From the NCBI GenBank assembly GCA_024734495.1, contig JALMQS010000187.1:8295055-8359054 (forward strand): a stretch of 64,000 bases of DNA, read 5' to 3'. Made by a program: the position numbers and the translations under genes. The notes under the pieces are model-generated. The model ran no database searches. It was given only the letters and a program-made list of their open reading frames with translations, and had not been told where the DNA came from. Of the stretch, positions 47,336 to 59,994 are shown in pieces (the first letter of the stretch is position 1; each line of letters starts with the position of its first letter). Source of the DNA: Forficula auricularia. Lineage: Eukaryota > Arthropoda > Insecta > Dermaptera > Forficulidae.

Positions 47336-48848
47336 TTTTTTTTTTTTTAATAGACATTCTTCAATATCAATTGCAGGTAGGTATGAACTATTGATTCAAG
47401 GGTCGGTTGTTTTTCTGCAAGGCAATGAACTCGGAAGAAAATAATATAATTTTTAGTAGATTGGACTTGATAAGTTTGTAAATTATAACATTTAATCTAT
47501 TATCAAATGAAAAAATAAATAAATAAAAAGGCTTGAAATAACGGTAATATTAAAAATAATTTAAAGCTTAAATTCACCACCACCTAAATTGACTAGTAAA
47601 TGGGTAATTATGAAGGGGGCTTGGGCTACCTGAATGCCCGTTGAGTAGAATTTGTCGTCAGTTGAGTATGACAATGACAATTTTGCCCATACAATATGAG
47701 GGCTTCCTGTTAGATTTGGCCACCCTTGGGCCTCTCTTTGGTTTGATATCTTCACATGGCATTGTCTTCAATGTATACAACATAAAGCGCTTCATCAACA
47801 CCGTGTCAAAGCAAGAGTGAGAGAATCGAGGAGATATATAACAAATTTACAAATGTTAAACAAAATGTTCGCTAAAGGAATTAAATAGAAAACACCACAC
47901 GGTAAATTGCTTCATTAAAAGTTATCTATGTGTGTGTATGTTGTATGTACCAACTTGGGACAACAGCACTTTTATAAGAGATATGGTCGTGGATTTTCGC
48001 AATAATTCCGGTATTTTCTCGAATTGAATGTTAGACGAAAACAAGTATTTTCAAATTTTCTAAAATAATAAGCTCCCAAAATACATCATTAAATCTAACT
48101 GTTAACTAATAATAATCTTTATTGGAATGAAAAATATTGCCCCCTAATAATTCGATAAAAAACAAATTTTACTTAGAAAAAGGTGAAATAAACAAAAATG
48201 TATAATTCAAATATCTACAAGAAATATTATATCAAATATTTTAATTAAATAAATAAATAAATATTAACTTTTCGAAATAAAAATGAAGGAAAAGTTTCAC
48301 GAAATAATAAGAGTAAAAAATAATTCCAAAAGTTTTCAATTTAATTCTTTTTTAATAAGAAAAGACAATGTTAAGTGATAAGAAGGAATATTATATTATC
48401 TATTTCTTTCCTGTAATAATATCGATAATGATAATTAACATTGATAAAAATCGTCATATTTTGTACCATTTTTCAAATTTAATTTATTTAATTTGATCAA
48501 ACAGGAAGTAAATTACTATTTATTTTACACGTGGATTGAAAAAAAAAATTACTGGCTAAGTATTAGTAATGTCGTATTCAACTTAATACACTCGTGTTAG
48601 GCTCGGGCATACTGAGCATGCGCATTCTGGTAAGAAATTTTAAGGTAGGCATACAGAGTGCATAAGTCAAATACGGTATGGTATTAATTCATGTCGATCG
48701 ACCAATTAAATGTTCTCAAAATTTATTTATCGGGGTTTAAAAATATGTAAAAAAAAATTATTTTCATTTTTTTTCTCTTTTTGTCAGTGTTTCTGCTTGT
48801 ATTCTGACATTCAATATAACTAGGGAACAAAAGCTAAGCCTGGTACTT
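47336..48848. other. No gene seen
   Basis: AT-rich unassigned DNA. Confidence 0.6.
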
Positions 48849-49072
48849 TTAGGGCCAGTTGTATGTCGGTTGGTAAAGTCCTTGTAAAAGTTGACAAAGG
48901 GCACAACCTTAGAATTCATCTTGTTGATGGCCATTCAGTCATTCTGATTGGCCATCCGGCCGGGCAACTTTCATCTGATTGGCCATCCCGACGGGCACAA
49001 AATGCATTCTAAGGTTTCACCCTTTGTCAACCTTTACAAAGACTCCACCAACCGACATACAACTGGCCCTTA
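48849..49072. mobile_element. PIF/Harbinger-like MITE, copy 2, TTA duplication
   Basis: The body is 48852-49069 (218 bp), ends GGGCCAGTTGTATGTCGGTT and its complement, flanked by TTA on both sides. A tandem of CTGATTGGCCATCC occurs at the centre (48944 and 48975). Two overlapping open frames (48948-49178) are by-products. Confidence 0.85.
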
Positions 49073-52000
49073 TATATCCAATATCAAGAACCGATTATAT
49101 TTTGAGATTTTCAAGTTCAGGGTGGATAAATGTAAAATGTGGAAAATCGGGAAAAAAATTAAATTGTTATTGATCTAAGTAATGAGCTAAAATTTAACAC
49201 GAAATTTGTATTAATTTCCTCAAGTTTCAGCCAACCTTTCGCTATACAATGTTTAATTTTGCAGTGTACAAAAGTGTTAAAAAAAGTTTACTTTTCCCCC
49301 AATTAGTTTAATTAATTTCATTAATAAAAGAAGAATCGGTTACTGTTATTGTTACGTAATAATTAGGTGATTCCTTTTTTAAGTATAAGTATACATAATA
49401 TTTTATTTATGTATATAGATTATATTTAGCAAAGAGAAAATTAATGGTTGGAAAATAGAAAAAACTCGATAGGGAAAGTGTTCAAAATGGCATTCAATTC
49501 ATTAAATTACTTGCCAAACAAGTTTTTAACTTGGCCACCAATAAAGAACGCATAAGATGTTGTATAATAGACCCTTGAATATTTTACTATGGAAATATGG
49601 CCCCAGTCCAATAATGGATTGTAATTCGCAATCTATCAGGCTCTCCAGGGTAGGTGGGTGGCATGAATGCTTGTACAAAGATGCCTGTTGCGCCTTTCTA
49701 TACTTATTAGGGCAATCGATTGTAGCGAGGCGCGAATGCGCGGTTCCATTCAATCAATATATTAATATAGAAATTAAGAGATTTACACAAATAGGCCAAC
49801 TAGTCCAAGTAAGAATTCGAAAAAGAAAGAAAAAAATGAAAGGCCTTCAAAATCAAACAAGAGAGAATTCATGTCCTGCGTCCATTAGTAAACCTGTCGA
49901 ATTCTTTTCTCCAAATTAAGATATCAGAAATATTCGAATTGGTTGGGCGATATCGATATTCACTAAATATTTTTATTATTATTAATTCACTCGTATATGA
50001 AGAAAAAAAGAGAGAGATGAAATTATTTATATAGAAATACAAGGCGTGTAATAATTATATATACATATTTACTGACCTTTTCCAAGTTCTAGAATGAAAG
50101 AGAAAGAGATAAACTCATAAAATGCTATGTTAGAAGGTTAATCAAGAGACCGGTATACCGTTTCTTTTCAAATAAAGCGATTTCAAACTTTTCAAGAAAC
50201 TAAATTTATATATCTTCAACAAGTCAGTATAAAACTTACATAATAAATGTAATGTAACTTTCTAATTTACATTTATTTTAATTCCATGTTATTTTGATAT
50301 CTATATGTATATATCAAATTAATCTAATATATACTTAAACCTAAATCAAATAGAAATAATTTTAATTTCAATTTTCACTTTTTAATTAGGATTTAATGAA
50401 AATGAATAAGAAAGTTTTTGGTTGGTAATTCAAAATTCATTAAAATTCACGAATTACGGGTAAATAAATATTTGAAAACAAAATCATAATAAAAAATTAT
50501 ATATCATATATATATATAGGTACACAAGAATTACATAAATGGTTATGTGTTCTGCCAAATTGTTATTTTTCTCATTATGGTTTTATAATAAATTAATGAA
50601 TGCAGGTTGTTTATTTACCGTATATTCATTTAGCAAGCTAATTATTCTCCCTTTCAAAGTAGAATTTAAATGATTTTTTTCCTCTCTCGCTATTCGAATA
50701 TGATGTCCCTAAGCCCCAGTACTAATTAAATCCCATTAAAAAGTTTTGAGAGTAGTCCGTTCCAGGTAACCGCCATTTACGTTTGTCATTTCTTCTCCCT
50801 TGACTATGATCTCTTTTTCCTGGAAATACTAAATTTCTTCTAAGTGACCTCCGGCTTCAAAACAGTAAACTCTCCAACGAAACAAACGATAAAGTTCAGG
50901 ATCAGGAGGGGGCACTAATGTACATGCCGACGCCGTCGCTGACCAAGGTAATTGCCCTTTTTCCTAAAAACCTACATGGATTTGGTCTGGCCCTTACTTA
51001 GAATGGAGCTTTACTAACTCTAGAAATCGGCCAGGATAATCAACTTGCAGAAGGTCGTATGATTACATGTCTTTTGGACTTATAGCCAAGACTAAATTTT
51101 CTAGCACTCAGGATTAAGCTGAAGATTGCTTACCTACCCAGACACCATTTTCCTTGTTACATTTTAGTGTCCCTTGATTTCCTTTCAATGAAAGTGAATG
51201 AAATGAAATTACAAATACCTATAAAACTTGGGAAAATCGTTTATCTGTTATATGCTATATTTATGTACTTAACATGTATATTGTATTTTCTTAAAACAGC
51301 CCCTATTGAAAATTTATAAAAATCAAAAAATAACATAGAGAAAACATTTAGGGAAAGCGGTGTTGGTTTATAGTGAAACATATTAAACACAGGAGTTTTT
51401 AAAGGGTTATAGTGGTGTTTCACAAGTAATTACTTATGGAGAAGTTTTCACATAGAAAAATTTTGATTTTTTTTAAAAATGTAACTTGATATGTTCAATT
51501 AGCTCTTCAATTATTTAGAATAATAAGAAAGAAAAAGGACTAGTAATAAATAAACTTAATGATTCGGTCTTCAGAGTTTTATTTTTATTGGAAATTAAAC
51601 AAAACTGAGAAATCTTGTTTCAATGAATACATTTCAAGAAGCAGGTTTAGTTCTTGAATTGTTATTGTACATTATCTTAATACCAAGAATACCTTGAGAT
51701 AAGTTTTCTAGAAAAATATTAAACTCTATATTTTTAAAACAAGGTATAGAAGACCAATTTCCGATTTTCTGATAGAGAACAGCGACCGGAAATAATTATT
51801 GGTATGAAGTTGGTAAAAAACCACTTACACCTGGAGCGGAAACAAGAAAACGTTCGCCAAATTCATGTGACTAATATTCAACGGAAGCCCATTCAGTACA
51901 AAAGGTAATAATGGCTTTGCTAGGAGGGAAATTGCCTTAGGCGGGAATATAACGCACTTCTGAATAAACTTCACGACCTTTAAACAAATTTAGAATATAT

Positions 52001-52127
52001 ATATATATATATATAAATTGTATCCTTGAGCAGTTTTAACAAAATCAATAAGACTACCTAAAAAATGGTTCTTAGTTGATAGAATTTGGAAAAATTATGT
52101 TTGATTAATGATCAATGGTATTTGTCG
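49073..52127. other. No recognisable gene
   Basis: AT-rich with (TA)n runs (50505-50520, 51996-52013). A 120-codon plus-strand frame (49557-49919) overlaps a 75-codon minus frame and is unrecognised. 51350-51390 inverted resembles 712-760. Confidence 0.45.
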
Positions 52128-52330
52128 TCAGTACACAGAGAAGGCGGTTTTTGTCCGTGATGAAATGTCGAGGGAAAGACCAGATCGACTGGAGGATGTG
52201 GACGGAGGAGAACCTCCTAGGCTTGGCGTCTGTTGTCCTTGAGGGTCTGAAGGCGCGGGCGGATCAGAGCTGAAAACCGGCCAGCGACATTTGACCTCAG
52301 GAGGAGCCGTCCAGGCCATTTCCCTCGGTC
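52128..52330. other. GC-rich, CpG-containing island; possible exon
   Basis: About 200 bp far above local G+C. The minus strand is open for 63 codons (52319-52128), rich in Pro and Ser; the plus strand is also open for part. No family is recognised and no splice sites can be fixed. Confidence 0.35.
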
Positions 52331-52954
52331 TCGTCCTTAATAGTGGAACAGAACACGGCAGAGCATCCCAGGCCAGGTCTCATCTCAGAGACTCCATCAA
52401 ACCAACTCGAATCATTAGAGATCAAATTTGGAAAATTGCAATCTTTGTCCATTCGAGTGAATATTAATAGGCGAGCATGCCAAGGTCAATGTTTCAACTC
52501 AGTGATTTCATCGTTAGAAAGCGATCTGTGAATCAATCTGGAAAAGAATGACCGTCTTTGTTTCTCGAGTCAAGATATATTTTTTATTAAAGTCGGTGTA
52601 ATATCGAAATATTCCCTAATATATAATTATTTTTATTGACGTCCCTGGCATACAAATATCGGGATAGAGCAAAAAATTTGGTTGCAACAAGTGGGACAGA
52701 ATTGATGTGAAGTAAGAGAGGGGAATTCGAATGATTGTTATGATGCTCATTGTTGTGGGAATACTCAATAAAAGACAAAAGGTCTCTATGTTGTAAAATA
52801 TCAATCAATCACTTTTTAAAATACTGCTTCTCCGTTTTCTAAAAAGTAGAATAATTATAAATTGAGTGCGTAAAGGATTTTTGAATGAATAGGTACTTCA
52901 TGGAGAATTAATAAAGTAGACTTTCAGTACTATGAATTAATAAAATGATATATT
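52331..52954. other. No gene seen
   Basis: Unassigned DNA returning to AT-rich composition. Confidence 0.55.
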
Positions 52955-53340
52955 TCTCGGGACCAACCCCCTCCCCCTGAATTTTGGGTTCGATTTCAAG
53001 ATAAATCTAGCTCTTAATCTCAATCCATCAAAACTACATGTGAAATTTCGTTTTGATATTCCCACTAGTTTTTGAGCTAGAGTGAACACAAGATTTCGTA
53101 ACAGACTAACAGATATTTTGACGAAAAAATTAATTTCTCGAAAAATATAATTTTTTCGATGTTTACTCATTAGGACTTTTTTATAGACCAAAACGCCATG
53201 GTTTTCGTCAATTTTTTTAATAAAAATAGTTTCAGCCATTTTTTACATATTACGAAAAAACGAAGCAAAAAAAATACAACAACAATTTTTTCATGCACAA
53301 TTACAATACTTGACCATACCCAGTATAATAATAAATTGAT
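52955..53340. repeat. Interspersed repeat family F, copy without tandem units
   Basis: TCTTAATCTCAATCCATCAA, ACTAGTTTTTGAGCTAG, TCTCGAAAAATATAATTTTT and TACTTGACCATACCC occur in the same order as at 20740-21075. No coding frame. Confidence 0.75.
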
Positions 53341-54332
53341 AGGCACCTACTATTTAATACCTTTTTATCAAATAAGATAATAATTTAAATAATAAATTAA
53401 ACACAAACGTAGAAAGAAAAGATATTTCTATTTTATATAAGTAGGTTTGATTGGGTTATATTTTATGCTTCAGCAATAGTTGAACTTACTGACTATGCAA
53501 TAAAAATGGCGGACGTATTCTAATAAGGAATAATTATGAAATCTATATATTGGTTCTTTTAAATCTTTATATTACACTTTCTACCTCAATGTGTGTCGTC
53601 AGACTACTATCGATCGATTTTAAAAATAATTCTTTATAATAAATAAAAATTTGTTATAAAATATTAACATATCCAGCATGCACCAACCCTTTTAAATTTC
53701 TTATTAATAAAATATTTGTCCAAAAATTTCTTTCAAAAAGAATATATTGATAATATGTTTGTATAAATTGTCAATTCAAAAGAGTAAACACATTTTGTAT
53801 AATGAATTTAGTATATAAATCAAAATACCAAACTATATTACAAGGGAACAATCTAAAACTAGTTTTCTTTTTTTATCATTGTGATAAATTGTTAATGGCG
53901 TATATTGATTTTCAAGGATTAAAAAGAGCGTTGTGCCACCATAAGGAAATTTAAAATACACGTAAATTCACTTAGTAATGAATATAGGTAAAAGTATTCA
54001 GGTAAAATAGAGTAAAGTATATTATTTTATAAGAGTTGCATTTCAAAGATAATCATTTATAATTTTAGAATTTCGTTTAATGTGATAAATTTATCAGAGT
54101 TGAATTTGAATTCTCTTGAGTCTGACTTATTTGAGCAATCCGAAGTTTCATTTGGGATTCGTGATTGATAAATACATTTAAAAAGCAGTGAAACAAATTT
54201 GAATTTACTGCTCGACTTCACAGTTTTGGGTTTTTTATCACAACACTAGCCCTTGACCTTCTAATTGAATAAGACTTGAGACTATAATTCAAGAAAAGAG
54301 ATTATTAAAAAGTGAAGGCATTTTTCCAAAAC
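53341..54332. other. No gene seen
   Basis: AT-rich unassigned DNA. Confidence 0.6.
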
Positions 54333-54892
54333 ATCTAAAGCAGTGGTTCTCAACCTTTTTAAGCCACTATCCAAATTTAAAAAAAAATGTTCATGTCAGC
54401 AAAGTTTTTTACATTACCCTTTTTAAGCCATTTTCTTCAATTTTACAATGATGTGACCTTTTCTTTAACTATCTTTTTTTGGCTTTTCGGCCTTTCTAGC
54501 CATAAGCTAATTTACGATACTTATTATATATTTTTAAAATTTGTCTCTACCCAGGGATCAGATTTTAGCCGGATGCCTGAAGCCGGATTCGAACCCGGGT
54601 CCACTTGGTTAGCAGGCTGGTACGCTAACCCCTATCCTAACCCGCCCCCTTTTAACTATCTTATAATTTTTTTTAACAATCAAGATAAACACAGTTGCAT
54701 TTCGATCCAATGAAATTGTAATTAAAAAGCACGTGTTTTTAATATTTTTACTTTTAATAGTATTGAATGAATTGAAATATATTTTTTAACTTATTTATTG
54801 ATAATAAATTTGGCAAAATGTTTATTTAACGACTCTATGCGACCCAAAAAATATGCTTCGCGACCCATATGTTGCCGACCACAGATGTAAAG
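54333..54892. mobile_element. hAT-like non-autonomous element with a SINE inserted
   Basis: The body is 54341-54884, starting CAGTGGTTCTCAACCTTTTT and ending TATGTTGCCGACCACAG. CAGNGGTTCTCAACC is the hallmark end of a large hAT group. The flanks ATCTAAAG and ATGTAAAG match 7 of 8. The SINE at 54476-54650 was inserted later; without it and its duplicated target the element is about 357 bp. Confidence 0.8.
54464..54662 (-). mobile_element. tRNA-derived SINE (minus strand), perfect 12-bp TSD
   Basis: TTTAACTATCTT at 54464-54475 and 54651-54662 flanks a 175-bp insert. On the minus strand it starts GGGGGCGGGTTAGGATAGGG (A-box region GGGGTTAGCG), has a B box GGGTTCGAATCC, a short body with GGCTAGAAAGGCCGAAAAGC, and an A7 tail. 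Same family as 7872-8163 and 61262-61330. Confidence 0.85.
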
Positions 54893-56664
54893 TGTATGTG
54901 TTTAATGTATCATTTTTGTGATTTATTGAAAGAATAACGATTAGTGAAAATTAGAACGCTCATATTTACTATTACCAAGCCGGATTATTACGAAGTAATT
55001 AAAAAAAATTTAGTTTGACGAGAGTAGCAGAGTTGTGAATTTTACCAAGCAGAGGATTTCTCCTTATGGATCAAGATTTGGCTGTGATTTTGTTTGAGTA
55101 CCTATAATCACATTTTTTATATCTAATAAATGAGAAATATAAAATTTACTTAATATTTTTCATTTTTATCTTGATTTAATCGTGTTTCGACAATTAAATC
55201 AATAATTTCATTTGTTCCATCTTCCTTATGCATGGCAAAAACAATTTACAAAATAGCCGACATTATTAACACATGTATAATAATTTTTTTTCTTATCATG
55301 TTAACAATGTTTTAGGTAATGCCGATTCGGAGATGGAATAGCAATTTGCAATACCAAATCCCGATAATTTCGTTATTGGAATATTGATTTCTAAATTAAA
55401 AATAATCGTCAGAAAAGGACTTTTAAAATTTATTCTCTTCTTACTCGTAGCAGGCCAGTGATTTCTGTACCAGTTGCCTAAAATCTTGGTTGATTAAGCG
55501 TGTAAGTGCCACGACGAGACCTTTAACGCATCAATGAATTCAGTATCAAGGAAAGAAACTGTAGAAAACAACCCAGGACCAATCAATATCAACCGACTTG
55601 AAAACAAGTATTAAATATTGAATTGCAATATATGCAATGGGTTAGCTTATTAAAAGTTGCTTTCTCTCTCTAATCTCTTGCTAAAGGATGGAAAAAACTG
55701 TTTATCAAATTGAGCTTCCGTTCCAACATTTTATGTTTTTGTAATCGTTATTAAAAATAGACTGCTCTTTATTAGAAAGTAGTTGACTTTTTAGAGAGAA
55801 ACAAAATGATTTTAATTAAATATGACAAGGTAAACAAATTGAATACCAAATAACTGGACTGTGCATCACACGAATTTCACTTTACCATCCTTTTAAATAA
55901 AAAATTCAAACGTGTGCGGTCGGGGGATCCCTGTCAGGAACTAAGTTCCTTACGTTATTTTAAAAATATTAGAGTTAATTAAATTCGGCCAAACCAGAAA
56001 TAAAAAAAAATCGTGAGCATCATCCGGAAAGCCTAGCGTCTCGGCTTGTGTTCAAGCGGTTCTGAGTTCGAACCTTAGGGGAAGTTTTTTTTCAAAATTA
56101 ATAATAATAGGTATACATTTAATACATAATAATAATATATTTAATACAGCTAAACTGGTCATAATATCACGCATGCACTAGACACTCAACTCGATCTAAC
56201 ACATTCTTCCTTTCTCTCTTATTTCTCCATTCATTGAGTCAGGGCCATTTCCGTTACGTGACGATTTCTGCCAGTTAGCTCCTACCGCAAGCCCCGTAAA
56301 GTAACTTCGTTCCAAAAACGAAAAAATTTGAGGAGTTGGGGAGAAGTCAATCAAAAGCTTGCTAAACTCCTAGTTCCTATCTATAGCTTCGGTTTTGAAT
56401 TTCGTTGTTCTGTGAGTTAACAGAAAGTAACTTTCGTAAGCATGAAGGCAGAAGAAGCCCTCAAAGTGTCATGGAAGCAAAACTACCCCATATCGTATAT
56501 CTAGTATCATAATTAAAGTGATATAGTTATAATTGAAAGTAAAATTAGTAGGGAACTTAAAATTTCACTATCAAAATATTTTATAATAGGATGGGAGTAT
56601 AAGAATTTAAATTTAAAAATTCTAATATAAATCGCTAGTGTAATTTAAAAATCTTGTTTACTTT
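54893..56664. other. No gene seen; small fragments
   Basis: 55015-55040 (GACGAGAGTAGCAGAGTTGT) is a fragment of the family A flank. 56030-56093 has GAAAGCCTAGCG and GAGTTCGAACCT spaced like A and B boxes followed by a T-rich run; a possible tRNA-like SINE remnant. Confidence 0.5.
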
Positions 56665-56717
56665 TTAAGCTAAGTTACTCATCGACCGATAATCGTCCAA
56701 AGTGTACTACGTAGCTT
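56665..56717. mobile_element. Compact MITE with AAGCTACGTA-type ends
   Basis: TAAGCTAAGTTA and TACTACGTAGCTTA bound a 53-bp unit that contains CGATAATCGTCC as in 45914-46018. Probably an internally deleted copy. Confidence 0.55.
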
Positions 56718-56980
56718 AAAAATTGAGGAAAATAAACACAATTTTGAATTATTTTTTTCTGTTGTTAGTTTGAAAAATTTTACTGAAAATTTTTAAATAA
56801 GAGAAAATTGTTTAAGCTAATCTTTGAAGACATGCCATTGATTTTGCTCTCCGCAATAGTTAATTTTATTTATAAAATTTTTAAAAACAAAAAATAGGTG
56901 TTCAATTTTTTAAATAAGCTATTGATTAATAATAATATTTTAAGAATTTTGCTGGCTTGGTGTGTACTGGATATATTAAT

Positions 56981-57175
56981 TTTTTATTGTTAGGATAAAT
57001 AAACTGAATTTGCTTCTTTCCAGCAATTTATTTTGATTTTCAAACGGTTATTCCAAATATTTCGAGAGCGTTCTCAGTATATCTTCCTCTCGAAATATTT
57101 GGAATAACCATTTGAAAATCAAAATAAATTACTGGAAAGAAGCAAATTCAGTTTATTTATCCTAACAATAAAAAA
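56981..57175. repeat. Near-perfect inverted repeat, 87-bp arms
   Basis: Arms 56981-57067 and 57088-57175 (GGTTATTCCAAATATTTCGA left). The 20-bp loop is GCGTTCTCAGTATATCTTCC. The arms end in CTCGAAATA at the loop, recalling the GAAA side of the hammerhead foldbacks, but the CTGANGA side is not intact. Confidence 0.85.
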
Positions 57176-59732
57176 AAAATAATATTTTAAATTTAAATTT
57201 TTAAGCACATATACCCTGTAACTACAAAGAAATAAAATTACTTTGCAAAAAGATAAAAATCTTAAAAAATTCTTCTTTTATAGTATAGAGGTAGGGAGGG
57301 AGTAATATAAATATAACAGTTGAGAGGAGGAATATTATTCTATAATAATAGGCAACTTTGTGAGTAATTGTTAAAACTTGATTAGAATTAAAAGGTTTCC
57401 AAACAAGATAATTAGCCTTGTCCAAGTTTTCATATCTGAACAGTTTTGCATAGGAAAGGCGGAGCGATATTCAAAAGCAACTTTTTTAATTATCATTCCT
57501 GGAAGGAAAACGATATTAGGTTCTAAGCTAAATGGAAGGGTATTTACGAAAGTTAGTATACATGATATATAGACATATATAGAATAACACATTTATTAAA
57601 TCGTATGAATATTGAACTGAAAATGGAAGAAAAGAAATTATTTTTGAATGATGTTCGATTATCACGAAAAGCTTTTTTTGACATACCTACTTTATTTATT
57701 AATAATAGTATTAGCACAGTGGTGAGAAAGATAAGTCAAATAAATCAATAGTAAATGGTGGCTTATTCTTCGCCAGTTATTTTAGTATTAATAAGGTCGC
57801 TCTATAGATTATTTATTTAAGAAAAATAGAAAAATAAGTTCAAATTCAAAGAAAAATTAAAAACTGGTGCAGACCAAATGACTTTTACTTTCTCGTATTT
57901 TATTAGTAAACAACATTCCAAATAAAATAAGTTAATTTAAAAAAAATCTTGAAAGTGTTTTAATCGAGTAATCTTTAATAAATTTCGACTTTTGAGAAAA
58001 AAAGCAAAACATCCCAAATAAAGTTTTCTTCGTATTAGCCTTTTTTAAAGGAATGTCTATTGAGTTAAAACAATTGCCCACTCGTTAGTTTTTGGTGACC
58101 ATGGTCATTCATAAAAGGGTTTCTTTCAATCATTCGATCAAATTTTAAAATATAAAAAATAATTGTTATTAGTTTTGTGTTGGTTTTTTTTCGAATGTTA
58201 TTCCCTAATTAATTAGATCAATTCGGCAACCACAAACCGTTTCTTATGGCAAACTAACCGAAATTAAATATATTTCATATGTTTAATCAAGAATTGTGTT
58301 CTTTTTTAATTTCTTGAAGTACCTATTTGTTTTAATAAAAAAAAATTCCCACTAAATATTTTGCTTTGTGGGTTGACCCCCACCCCCACCCCCACCCATG
58401 GAAATATTCTGGCACTGATTCTATGTAACATTTTTGAGGTCATATTGGTCATCAATTCAGCAATTTTAAAAACAAGATAATTGAAATAGAAAAAAATAGT
58501 ATTAAAAAGACGATTTATAAACCATTTTGTCCGTCTCGTTTCACGACTGACAACACACATCATGATCTTATAAAACTTAAATTTTAATTTACTATTGTGT
58601 TCAATTATTGTGAATGGATCATTTGTCACACTTTATAGAGATTTTTGATCTAATTGCTTTTGTCATCAAAATGTTGTCATTAATCCTTTTTATATTAAAA
58701 AAAGAAGAAAATGTATTAAAACTGGGTAAGGGTTTTTATATCTATAAAAAATTTTCGATCTCTTGAAAAAGACGGTGGGCTTTAGCTCTATCAGTAGTAA
58801 AACCGAAATTTTTTCATTGTAATAAAATAAATGATCTTATAACCTTAAGCTTATACACATAAGGGTATAAATAGCCCCTGGATATCTTAAAATTTTTAGT
58901 GCAAATCAAAAGAAAAAATATCCCCCCGAAAGGACTGCGATTTATATCCTCGTTAAATAAACTACGAACTTAGGATGGTCATGTATATATTTATATTTTA
59001 TTTGGTCAATTTCTCGCAATTTATTTTGTTATCATTACTCTTCGTTGAAGTTTATGGATACTAGTATGTTGAAATAAATTCATAATAAATTACAAGAATT
59101 ATAGGTAGGAAATACGAGCAAATATCAAACTAATACAAATTACAAAAAATAACAATTTTCTAGAGAAGATTTATTTTCTAATAGCTTATAAATTACTAAC
59201 GAACAGTGTGTTACACATAAAACATTCCATCTCTCTATTTGAAATTGTTTGGAGAAAGTTTCACTAACCATATCAGATAAATTCACTTTAGTAAGAAACA
59301 AATAAAAAGATAAAATCCATTATCTAGCTGTCCACAAATTTCATCTGAAATAAGCGAATGTCCATAGCTCGCGTGCCCTGTAAAACACGGCCGTGATCGA
59401 TGTCTTTCTGCGTGCCTGGCTGTGCCATTGTGTCACTAGAACGCACTATAGACACGCACAAGAAGATAGCTTGTACGCTTTTTAATAAATTCGAAACGGT
59501 TCCAACTTCGGCTTAACTTTTCATGAACAGAAGTATATTTTATATGCAAGTGTTATAAATATACATGAAGCTACAATTTTTATTTTTGACAAGGCTTGGT
59601 TCGATCACACGTGTACCGCATTTTGTGTATAACTGTAAGTTTAAAGAACCAACTTGGTCAAATTGTAATATTATGATAATAAGTATAAAAAATATCAATG
59701 TTACATCTATTTGTAAATTTTTTAGCCCAATT
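57176..59732. other. No gene seen
   Basis: AT-rich. A short (CCCCCA)n run occurs at 58377-58396. A moderately GC-richer stretch at 59370-59470 has no recognisable content. Confidence 0.55.
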
Positions 59733-59969
59733 AACTGAAGATGGGGAGTCGGGTTAGCTCAGCCAGCTAACGCGCTGGCCTCGCTTCGGCATCGATCGAT
59801 TATGATGTTGGAGTGGAAGGCCGGGGTTCGATCCTGGCTGGCAAATAAAAATGTATACCGGCTGAAAACTCGGCTCCCTCACTAACCCTACTAACACTTT
59901 ACTTATGTGCTGTCTAAATGGGCTTTGTTCCCGGTGACATTAAATAAATTAAAAAAAAACTGAAGATGG
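59733..59969 (+). mobile_element. tRNA-derived SINE, perfect 12-bp TSD, inserted in a hammerhead-like motif
   Basis: AACTGAAGATGG at 59733-59744 and 59958-59969 flanks a 213-bp insert. A box TAGCTCAGCCAG (59755-59766), B box GGTTCGATCC (59824-59833), body with CCGGCTGAAAACTCGGCTCC, and an A9 tail. Between the boxes is an extra segment of about 25 nt compared with a real tRNA. It is a different family from the SINE at 54476. The target was stem II of a hammerhead-like motif. Confidence 0.9.
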
Positions 59970-59994
59970 CCAAATAAATTCAGACCGAAACGTT
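59960..59994 (+). ncRNA. Hammerhead ribozyme-like motif, regenerated by SINE duplication
   Basis: CTGAAGA (59960-59966), T, GGCC...GACC stem II (one mismatch), GAAAC (59987-59991), GTT (59992-59994). The first 12 bp are the SINE target duplication, so the pre-insertion motif was 'CCCAATTAACTGAAGATGG' joined to CCAAATAAATTC. In that older context helix I would be TAA/TTA. Confidence 0.55.

Noticed and set aside
49557..49919. 120-codon plus-strand open frame
   Set aside because: No recognisable domain, Lys/Arg-rich low-complexity end, overlapped by an opposite-strand frame, no promoter or splice context.
54560..54650. Functional tRNA gene on the minus strand
   Set aside because: Same reasoning: SINE body, A tail and perfect 12-bp duplication.
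57068..57087. Intact hammerhead core in the loop of the 56981-57175 hairpin
   Set aside because: CTCGAAATA is present on both arms, but no CTGANGA with correct spacing to a stem II can be built; at most a truncated motif.
59745..59860. Functional tRNA gene
   Set aside because: A and B boxes are present, but they are too far apart and the segment continues into a body with an A tail and has a 12-bp target duplication, so it is a SINE.
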